Assembly (NCBI GenBank): GCA_902489295.1
Contig: CABTZM010000115.1
Coordinates: 1 to 6,737 of the forward strand
Direction of reading: 5' to 3'
DNA length: 6,737 nucleotides
Source: an uncultured Collinsella sp.
Lineage (GTDB): Bacteria > Actinomycetota > Coriobacteriia > Coriobacteriales > Coriobacteriaceae
The position numbers were made by a program, and so were the translations under genes. Shown here in pieces: positions 1 through 4,515 of this stretch. Numbering within the stretch: position 1 is the first letter of the stretch; every line of letters starts with the position of its first letter. Under the pieces are notes generated by a model that ran no database searches, had not been told where the DNA came from, and saw only the letters and a program-made list of their open reading frames with translations.

Positions 1-64
1 CAGCCCGTGGGAGGCCAGGGCGCCGCTGACCGGTGGACGGCACCGAGCCGTCGCAAGACTTTAA
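1..64 (+). other. 3' end of an unidentified upstream transcription unit
   Basis: The first 64 bases lie directly upstream of a strong plus-strand terminator, so they should be the end of a transcribed unit whose body is outside the window. One frame is open from base 2 to a TAA at 62-64 and would give a 20-residue tail (SPWEARAPL...VARL). However, it uses AGG, CGG, CGA and AGA for arginine, unlike the CGC/CGT preference of the genes further along. A short inverted repeat GACGGC/GCCGTC (36-41 and 47-52) would also fit the end of a structured RNA. I recognise neither a protein family nor an RNA family. It could be either a CDS tail or the 3' end of a noncoding RNA. Confidence 0.3.
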
Positions 65-65
65 G

Positions 66-97
66 AAGGGGGAGGCCTCGCGGCCTCCCCCTTTTTT
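66..97 (+). terminator. Strong intrinsic terminator, possibly bidirectional
   Basis: A perfect 12-bp stem pairs 66-77 (AAGGGGGAGGCC) with 82-93, with a four-base loop TCGC, followed by a run of six T (92-97). This is a canonical plus-strand terminator for whatever ends at about base 64. On the minus strand the same hairpin has a GCGA (GNRA) loop followed by TTCTT. It could therefore also stop transcripts from the minus-strand gene that ends at 161, although its U-tract in that direction is weaker. Confidence 0.93.
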
Positions 98-99
98 CG

Positions 100-114
100 T
101 TTACGGGGCGTAAA
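100..114. repeat. Short inverted repeat TTTACG-GGG-CGTAAA
   Basis: A perfect 6-bp inverted repeat with a three-base spacer lies between the terminator at 66-97 and the end of the minus-strand gene. No T-run follows on either strand, so it is not by itself a terminator. It may be chance or a small regulatory palindrome. Confidence 0.3.
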
Positions 115-160
115 TGACTCAATTACACCAGACGATCTTATCGTTTTTGGTATTGAGCTT

Positions 161-628
161 TTATTTAAAGAAAATAAATCGAATAACGAGGGCGACTGCT
201 ATGGCCACAATGATCAAAAGCAGGATTGTCAGTCGATGTTGCTTGCGTCGTTTACTTGACGAAACGAAGATTGGTTTTCCCTGTTTTGGCGTTTCGAGAT
301 AGCGAGCCGAGTGCGTCAAGGTTTGCTTGGGTCGAGGCCCTCTTTGTCGATGAGCGGCGGATGCTTTCATCGGCTCATCCCTATCTGCGCTGTTTTTAGA
401 TAATGGTGCGTCTTTCAGATATACAGGGTCTCCCGAGGCGAAACCCATATGTTTGCGCCCCGTTTGTGCCTCTTCGAGTGTTTGATATCGGTTTCTTGTC
501 ACATATTTGGGCTCTGGATCATTGATGGGCTCTTGCGAGATGTGGGGGCGATGGAACCGAATCGGTTGCGGGCTGGATGCTTCGTCCTGCTCCGGCATAA
601 ACGTGTTGTCCTGTTTTTGATCGTCCAT
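161..628 (-). CDS. Hypothetical protein with a C-terminal membrane anchor
   Basis: This 155-residue protein belongs to no family I recognise. Residues 1-125 are polar, rich in Pro, Gln, Arg, Lys and Ser, and probably largely disordered. A basic cluster KRRKQHR (126-132) is followed by one strongly hydrophobic stretch (about 133-154, LTILLLIIVAIAVALVIRF) and the protein ends within a few residues. With no N-terminal signal, this predicts a tail-anchored single-pass protein with the long N-terminal part in the cytoplasm, the positive cluster marking the inner side. The ATG at 626-628 has AAGGG four bases upstream (633-637 on the plus strand), which supports the start. The gene diverges from hsp20 and converges with the unit ending at base 64. 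Its base composition is visibly more AT-rich than tilS, hpt or ftsH, so it may be accessory or fast-evolving. A role in the envelope or stress response is speculation from position only. Confidence 0.7.
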   Translation of the reverse strand: MDDQKQDNTFMPEQDEASSPQPIRFHRPHISQEPINDPEPKYVTRNRYQTLEEAQTGRKHMGFASGDPVYLKDAPLSKNSADRDEPMKASAAHRQRGPRPKQTLTHSARYLETPKQGKPIFVSSSKRRKQHRLTILLLIIVAIAVALVIRFIFFK

Positions 629-632
629 GATG

Positions 633-637
633 CCCTT
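633..637 (-). promoter_or_regulatory. Ribosome binding site of the tail-anchored protein gene
   Basis: On the minus strand AAGGG lies four bases before the ATG at 628. The spacing is short but acceptable, and it is the only Shine-Dalgarno-like site near this start. Confidence 0.5.
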
Positions 638-810
638 AGTTCGTCATCAATATCGTGTATGCGCCCATTGTAAGCCAGCCGTCTAGTTTTGATGGGATTG
701 CATACATTATTTAAGCCTTCGTTCAAATTCCGTTTATTAGACAAAACCTTAGTCAACAAGACTTAGATATGCTTATATTACTAGACTCAAAAAACTTTAT
801 AGTCGATGTA

Positions 811-840
811 TATATAAGAAGCGGTTGGGCATATATAAGA
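811..840 (+). repeat. Two TATATAAGA direct repeats, 21-bp period, upstream of hsp20
   Basis: TATATAAGA occurs at 811-819 and again at 832-840, each followed by a similar AGCG/GCG context. The 21-bp period is two helical turns, so the copies face the same side of the DNA. They lie 64-93 bases before the hsp20 start. They could be overlapping -10 elements or a paired operator, and AT-rich chance similarity is also possible. Confidence 0.5.
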
Positions 841-889
841 GCGTCAAAAGAAGTCCCAGTCACCTAGAAGATGGCTCGGCAGTCCTTTC

Positions 890-895
890 AAGGAG
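890..895 (+). promoter_or_regulatory. Ribosome binding site that decides the hsp20 start
   Basis: AAGGAG sits eight bases before the ATG at 904. An earlier in-frame ATG at 871 has no such site, and this Shine-Dalgarno would fall inside that longer reading. The site therefore favours 904. Confidence 0.85.
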
Positions 896-903
896 TGGTA
901 AAC

Positions 904-1335
904 ATGGCAAGCATGGTTCCTTATCGTTCGGTTTTTGGCGTTCGTCCTTCTGCTAGCTCGCTGTTCGATCTGTTTGATGATATGACCGACCTTGCAAACA
1001 ACTCGATTGCTTCCAAGGCGTTCCCCGTTGACGTTGAGGATAAGGGCGACGGCTATGAGGTCAAGGCCTATCTGACGGGAGTCGCTAAGGATGACATCGA
1101 TGTTGAGCTTAATGAAGGCCGTCTGTCCATTAGCGTGAACGTTGTGGAGGACGAGGAGAACGAGGGCAAGAACTACCTGCAGAAGGAGTTTAGCTCGTAC
1201 AGCGCGACGCGTGGCGTATATCTGAAGGACGCTTCGAGCGAGGGTCTCTCTGCTAAGTATGCTGACGGCATCCTCACCGTTACGGTTCCTAAGATCGTCG
1301 AGAAGAAGAACGTCACGAAGATCTCTATCGACTAA
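904..1335 (+). CDS. hsp20: Hsp20/alpha-crystallin family small heat-shock protein
   Basis: This 143-residue ATP-independent chaperone is expected to bind unfolding proteins in the cytoplasm and hold them for refolding by ATP-dependent chaperones. Residues 1-38 form a short N-terminal arm with FDLFDDM (21-27), which resembles the start of many bacterial Hsp20 proteins. The alpha-crystallin domain spans about 39-132, from FPVDVEDKGDGYEV through the A-x(3)-D-G-I-L-T-V motif (117-126). Arg103 in FSSYSATRGVYL sits near the conserved arginine position. The C-terminal ISI (140-142) is the I-x-I motif that docks between dimers in oligomer assembly. Length is normal for the family. The start at 904 is chosen over 871 because of the Shine-Dalgarno at 890-895. 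The gene is monocistronic: it has a long AT-rich leader region and is followed at once by a hairpin terminator. Family assignment is firm; client range and regulation are not visible. Confidence 0.95.
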   Translation: MASMVPYRSVFGVRPSASSLFDLFDDMTDLANNSIASKAFPVDVEDKGDGYEVKAYLTGVAKDDIDVELNEGRLSISVNVVEDEENEGKNYLQKEFSSYSATRGVYLKDASSEGLSAKYADGILTVTVPKIVEKKNVTKISID

Positions 1336-1361
1336 CTTCGTTGGTGTTCTGCGCTATTTAA

Positions 1362-1409
1362 AGACAGCAAAAGGGGCTGGGAAGCGATTCCCGGCCCCTT
1401 TTGTTGTCT
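1362..1409. terminator. 22-bp hairpin terminator between convergent hsp20 and walJ
   Basis: The left arm 1362-1383 pairs fully with the right arm 1388-1409 around a GCGA (GNRA) loop at 1384-1387, with two G-T wobbles (1367:1404 and 1378:1393). The core AAAAGGGGC/GGCCCCTTTT has an A-run on one side and a T-run on the other, so each strand reads as a stem ending in U residues. It lies 27 bases after the hsp20 stop and 8 bases from the walJ stop, as expected for a shared bidirectional terminator of convergent genes. Confidence 0.9.
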
Positions 1410-1417
1410 AGGACAGT

Positions 1418-2227
1418 CTATTGAATGGTTGCTGGCCGGTGCTGGCTGGCGGGGCGTATCGAGAGTTTTCGCGATCCATGGAGAAGGGTGGCGGAGCTGC
1501 CGACCTCGTCATCCAGGGTTGCGGCTAGAGCTTTGGCATAGCTTTTGACGGTAAGGCTTGGACGATTATTGTCCTGGCTGATGTGCATGGCGATGAGCTG
1601 TTCTGTGCGATCGGTAACAAGTTCTCGCGCGGCTTCGGCGGCTTGGTTGTTGGAGAGATGCCCCTTTGTGGACAGGATGCGCTCCTGAAGAAAGCGTGGG
1701 TACGGTCCTTCGCGCAACATAGTTACATCGTGGTTGCTTTCGAGCGCGAGAACTCGACAGTCTTTGAGGATGCCTATGGCCTTGCTCGACAACTCTCCGG
1801 TGTCGGTGGCAAACCCAATGGAATCATCGAGAGCATTGAATCGATAGCCGACAGGATTGATGACATCGTGCGATGTTGAGTAGGTTTGTACCTGGATGCC
1901 GGCAATGGGGAGTGTGTCGCCGGGGTCAAATTCCTCCACGGGCAGGTGCGCGAGGTTTTCTTTGCATGAAAGGGTGTCCCTACTGGCAAAGAGGGGACCA
2001 TGCCAGTGCTTGCACCATACATCGAGCCCCTTGATATGGTCTCCATGCTCATGAGTGATTACAAGAGCGGCGACGTCGTCTGCCGAGAGGCCAAGCTCCG
2101 CCATGCGTTTAAGTGTCTCGCGGCGGGACAGGCCGTTATCGATCACGATGAGCCCCTGAGGCCCCTCGACGAGTGCGCAGTTGCCTTTTGAGCCGCTGCC
2201 GAGGATATGAAGGTGCAGGCGAGACAT
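1418..2227 (-). CDS. walJ: WalJ/YycJ-type metallo-beta-lactamase-fold hydrolase
   Basis: This 269-residue protein is an MBL-fold metallohydrolase of the YycJ (WalJ) subfamily, cytoplasmic by absence of any signal or membrane segment. The N-terminus MSRLHLHILGSGSKGNC (1-17) is the family signature. The metal-binding motif HEHGDH is at 59-64. Further likely ligands are His120 (TSHD), Asp142 (ATDTG) and a C-terminal His (His190 in KGHLSN or His215 in AMHIS). ESNHD (163-167) is also typical. Length matches the roughly 265-residue family. Members are proposed to be DNA or RNA exonucleases; a role in mismatch repair has been discussed for Bacillus relatives, but the function is not settled. The frame stays open 27 codons further upstream to 2308, but those residues look non-homologous and would overlap tilS. 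The 2227 ATG has a weak GGA five bases before it. Unlike in Bacillus, no WalRK genes are seen nearby. Confidence 0.88.
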   Translation of the reverse strand: MSRLHLHILGSGSKGNCALVEGPQGLIVIDNGLSRRETLKRMAELGLSADDVAALVITHEHGDHIKGLDVWCKHWHGPLFASRDTLSCKENLAHLPVEEFDPGDTLPIAGIQVQTYSTSHDVINPVGYRFNALDDSIGFATDTGELSSKAIGILKDCRVLALESNHDVTMLREGPYPRFLQERILSTKGHLSNNQAAEAARELVTDRTEQLIAMHISQDNNRPSLTVKSYAKALAATLDDEVGSSATLLHGSRKLSIRPASQHRPATIQ

Positions 2228-2241
2228 AAGATTCCAAAGGA

Positions 2242-2247
2242 TACAAT
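2242..2247 (+). promoter_or_regulatory. Candidate tilS -10 element TACAAT
   Basis: TACAAT is a good -10 hexamer 28 bases before the tilS ATG, which would give a leader of about 20 bases. The 17-bp-upstream hexamer (GCGAGA) is a poor -35. The gap between walJ and tilS is only 48 bp, so a walJ promoter would have to start within tilS; none is evident there. Confidence 0.3.
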
Positions 2248-2262
2248 GGGTGCGGACGAATA

Positions 2263-2269
2263 GAGGAGG
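2263..2269 (+). promoter_or_regulatory. Ribosome binding site of tilS
   Basis: GAGGAGG lies six bases before the ATG at 2276. It is a strong site that fixes the tilS start and argues that walJ does not extend to 2308 on the other strand. Confidence 0.85.
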
Positions 2270-2275
2270 AAGCGA

Positions 2276-3817
2276 ATGCCAACGGTATCTCAGCACTATG
2301 GACATCATGCCGCGCCGAGGACGGATAAGAACGTTCTGGCAACGCGGCAGATCGCTGCCCCCGTAGTGCTCATGGTATCAGGCGGTGCGGACTCGACGGC
2401 GCTGCTCCTTATGGCTTGCACATCAAAGCTGGATATCCAGGACGGGCGCGGCATCGCTTCCATTGCACGCGAGCGTTTGCACGTGCTGCATGTGAACCAT
2501 CATCTGCGCGGGGAGGCATCCGATGGCGACGAGGCCTTTGTACGTGATTTGTGCGTGCAATACGGCTTGCCGCTGTGCGTTGAGCATGCCTATTTTGATG
2601 ACGAATCGGGCAATATCGAGGCCGCGGCCCGCGAGGTGCGCTATGCCGCGGCACGGAGATATGTTCGCGAACTTTGTGCCGAATCGGGCGCACCGCGGAC
2701 GGCGGCTCGTATCTGTACCGCGCATACCTCGTCGGACCGCGCGGAAACATTTTTAATGAATGCCATTAAAGGGTCGGGTCCCGCGGGTCTATCAAGCATT
2801 CCACGCCGTCGGAACATTGTGGTGCGCCCCTTGCTCGACCTCACGCATGATGAGCTCGTGAGCTATCTGCAGGTGCACGGTCAGCCATGGCGGGAAGATG
2901 AAAGCAACGAGGACGTTTCGTACCTGCGTAACTATGTGCGCCATCGGGTGATGCCGGTGGTGGCGCAGCGCAACACGAACGTCTGTAAGACGATTGGCGC
3001 CGCCTGCGAGATCTTAGGCGATGAGGATGCCTTTCTTTCCCAGCTTTCGGCACAGTCGTTTCGAAGCTGCCTGCGCAAGGAAGCGGTGGGCGCACTGGTG
3101 CTCGATGCGCGCCGTCTTGCCGCCGCCGAGGTTGTGATTGCACGGCGTATCGTGCGGTTGGCGATTAAGCGCATCGATCCCGACGCGCGACCGGAGATGC
3201 GTCATGTGGAGCGCGTGCTCGCCTGCGTCGCTGCGGGCTCGGGCTCGGTTACGCTTCCTGCGGGAATTGATGCCCGTGTGGAGTTTGGCATGCTGGCGCT
3301 CAAGGCCCCGGCGGCGCGCGAGGGCTTAGTGGCCGATTGGATCTCCGTTCCCGGTCGTCTGTCGCTGGGGGCGGGGCGTATGCTGACAGCAGAGCCGATG
3401 GCTGTGGAGCCGGGGCGTGATATCGTGCACCGTGCCCGCGAGCTTGCTGCTGCCGGAGAGGTTGCGGCCTTGGTGGATGCGGCGGCCCTGGGGTTCGCCG
3501 ACCGCGATAGCGAGCGGATGCTAGCCGGCTCGCGCGGGGAGATTCCCGCCGAGGCGCGATTGGCGCGCCTGTGGGTGGATAGCCCTGTGCCGGGAGACGT
3601 GATGTGCCCGTTGGGGATGAACGGTCGAAGCAAGAAAGTGTCAGACCTGTTGAACGAGGCACGCATTCCTGTTTCAGACCGCTCTGGCGTACCCGTGATA
3701 AGAACGGCTCCGGGAGGTGCCGTAGTATGGGTCGCGGGCGTTCGCGCGGACGAACGTTTTAAGTGCACGGCGGCGACGCGCGTGGCCTATCTGCTTCGCG
3801 TGGTTGACGCGGATTAG
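2276..3817 (+). CDS. tilS: tRNA(Ile)-lysidine synthetase TilS
   Basis: TilS uses ATP and lysine to convert C34 of tRNA-Ile(CAU) to lysidine, switching the anticodon to read AUA and the identity from Met to Ile. It is essential in most bacteria. The PP-loop SGGADS is at residues 35-40, followed by HVNHHLRG (72-79) and AHTSSDRAET (149-158). GLSSIPRRR (171-179) and the DESNEDVSYLRNYVRH block (208-223) complete the N-terminal N-type ATP pyrophosphatase domain. The C-terminal domain has the expected SKKVSDLL (452-459) and VWVAGVRADERF (484-495). At 513 residues it is longer than E. coli TilS (432), the extra length lying mainly in the Ala/Arg-rich middle (about 240-440). One deviation: the usual D-Q-x-E-T of the third motif reads D-R-A-E-T. 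The gene diverges from walJ and lies upstream of hpt-ftsH, a common arrangement. Confidence 0.95.
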   Translation: MPTVSQHYGHHAAPRTDKNVLATRQIAAPVVLMVSGGADSTALLLMACTSKLDIQDGRGIASIARERLHVLHVNHHLRGEASDGDEAFVRDLCVQYGLPLCVEHAYFDDESGNIEAAAREVRYAAARRYVRELCAESGAPRTAARICTAHTSSDRAETFLMNAIKGSGPAGLSSIPRRRNIVVRPLLDLTHDELVSYLQVHGQPWREDESNEDVSYLRNYVRHRVMPVVAQRNTNVCKTIGAACEILGDEDAFLSQLSAQSFRSCLRKEAVGALVLDARRLAAAEVVIARRIVRLAIKRIDPDARPEMRHVERVLACVAAGSGSVTLPAGIDARVEFGMLALKAPAAREGLVADWISVPGRLSLGAGRMLTAEPMAVEPGRDIVHRARELAAAGEVAALVDAAALGFADRDSERMLAGSRGEIPAEARLARLWVDSPVPGDVMCPLGMNGRSKKVSDLLNEARIPVSDRSGVPVIRTAPGGAVVWVAGVRADERFKCTAATRVAYLLRVVDAD

Positions 3818-3856
3818 CTCATCGCGCCAGCTTTTCTGTGCGGCGTTGACGGTATT

Positions 3857-3877
3857 CCCGCGCTGATGGTGCGCGGG
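3857..3877. repeat. GC-rich inverted repeat in the tilS-hpt gap
   Basis: CCCGCGC (3857-3863) and GCGCGGG (3871-3877) form a perfect 7-bp stem with a seven-base loop, 40 bases after the tilS stop. No T-run follows on either strand, so it is not a standard intrinsic terminator. It lies just upstream of the candidate hpt promoter and could be an operator, a weak attenuator or an RNA-end stabiliser. Confidence 0.5.
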
Positions 3878-3878
3878 C

Positions 3879-3908
3879 TGGAAAATATACCCCGTGCGCT
3901 GCTAGAAT
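3879..3908 (+). promoter_or_regulatory. Candidate promoter for hpt-ftsH (extended -10)
   Basis: TGC followed by TAGAAT (3900-3908) matches an extended -10 element. TGGAAA at 3879-3884 matches four of six -35 positions at an 18-bp spacing. Transcription would begin near 3915, leaving a leader of about 50 bases before hpt. The 148-bp gap after tilS has room for this promoter, but read-through from tilS cannot be excluded. Confidence 0.45.
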
Positions 3909-3965
3909 GTGTAGTTCGCGTCCATACGGCGGTGTGTGGGCGATTAAGCACAAGAAAGGGTTGTC

Positions 3966-4514
3966 ATGGCTTCTCAACATCCGGATATCGAGAAGGTTCT
4001 GTTTACGCAGGAGGATATCGACGGTATCGTCTCTCGCTTGGGCGAGCAGATTACGCGCGACTATGCGGGTAAGGATCTGGTGCTGATTGCGGTCCTGCGC
4101 GGCGCCGTGGTCTTTATGGGCGACCTGATGCGCAAGATCGAGCTGCCGACCAACATCGATTTCATGGCTGTTTCGAGCTACGGCGACGGCGTGAAGTCCT
4201 CCGGCATCGTGCGTATCATTAAGGACCTGGATATCGACATCCGTGGTCGCGACGTGCTGATCGTCGAGGACATTCTGGACTCGGGCCTGACGCTCAAGTA
4301 TCTGATGAAGAACCTCGAGAGCCGCAAGCCCGCCTCGCTGGAGGTTGCCGCCTTCCTGTGGAAGGACGTTGAGGACCGTACCTCGGCCGTCACGCCCAAG
4401 TATGTTGGAACCCATTGCCCCGATGCCTTTGTGGTGGGCTACGGCCTCGACTATGCCGAGCGCTATCGTAACCTTCCGTATCTGGGCATTTTGAAACCGG
4501 AGGTTTATTCGTAA
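3966..4514 (+). CDS. hpt: Hypoxanthine(-guanine) phosphoribosyltransferase
   Basis: This 182-residue cytoplasmic enzyme transfers the phosphoribosyl group of PRPP to hypoxanthine or guanine, giving IMP or GMP in purine salvage. The PRPP-binding motif is VLIVEDILDSGLTL (97-110) with the acidic pair Glu101-Asp102. The VLRGAVVFMGDL loop (43-54) and SSYGDG (70-75) are the other active-site signatures. Lys133 in AAFLWKDVEDR sits where the base-contacting lysine is expected, although the usual LDKPxRR around it is altered. PDAFVVGYGLDYAERYRN (152-169) is the conserved C-terminal block that contacts the purine. Length is typical. The ATG at 3966 has AAAGGG five bases upstream (3955-3960). The stop is one base from the ftsH ATG, so the two are very probably cotranscribed; hpt and ftsH are neighbours in many Gram-positive genomes. 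Whether it prefers hypoxanthine or accepts guanine equally cannot be read here. Confidence 0.95.
   Translation: MASQHPDIEKVLFTQEDIDGIVSRLGEQITRDYAGKDLVLIAVLRGAVVFMGDLMRKIELPTNIDFMAVSSYGDGVKSSGIVRIIKDLDIDIRGRDVLIVEDILDSGLTLKYLMKNLESRKPASLEVAAFLWKDVEDRTSAVTPKYVGTHCPDAFVVGYGLDYAERYRNLPYLGILKPEVYS
4499..4503 (+). promoter_or_regulatory. Ribosome binding site of ftsH inside the end of hpt
   Basis: GGAGG lies within the last codons of hpt, 12 bases before the ftsH ATG. The spacing is longer than usual, and the hpt stop is a single base before that ATG. Ribosomes terminating hpt could therefore restart directly on ftsH, making translational coupling likely. Confidence 0.55.
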
Positions 4515-4515
4515 G

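Larger units (their letters stand above)
629..889. promoter_or_regulatory. AT-rich divergent regulatory spacer
   Basis: This region separates two divergent starts (628 minus, 904 plus) and shows no convincing gene. It is much richer in A and T than the flanking genes, especially 700-840. For the minus-strand gene a possible -10 is TACAAT, the complement of 668-673, without a good -35. For hsp20 several TATA-like hexamers exist (774-779, 811-816, 832-837) but none has a good -35 at 17 bp. The exact promoters cannot be fixed from the sequence. A heat-inducible or repressor-controlled promoter would be expected for hsp20. Confidence 0.5.

Noticed and set aside
132..148. ACGAT/ATCGT hairpin followed by T-run as a terminator
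   Set aside because: The stem is only 5 bp and AT-containing, and it points in the plus direction where no gene needs a second stop after the strong terminator at 66-97.
114..302. 62-codon plus-strand frame opposite the tail-anchored protein gene
   Set aside because: It has no ribosome binding site and is the complement of the more coherent minus-strand gene, whose hydrophobic C-terminus and upstream AAGGG support that reading.
760..792. HAIR-type HspR operator upstream of hsp20
   Set aside because: ACTCAA at 785-790 fits one arm of CTTGAGT-N7-ACTCAAG, but the best left arm (CTTATAT, 772-778) matches only four of seven positions and has the wrong spacing. No CIRCE element was seen either.
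1583..1879. 98-codon plus-strand frame inside walJ
   Set aside because: It overlaps the conserved metal-binding core of walJ on the other strand and shows no homology signal.
3202..3768. 188-codon minus-strand frame inside tilS
   Set aside because: It is a low-complexity Ala/Ser/Arg/Pro-rich translation opposite the confirmed tilS frame, typical of a shadow frame.
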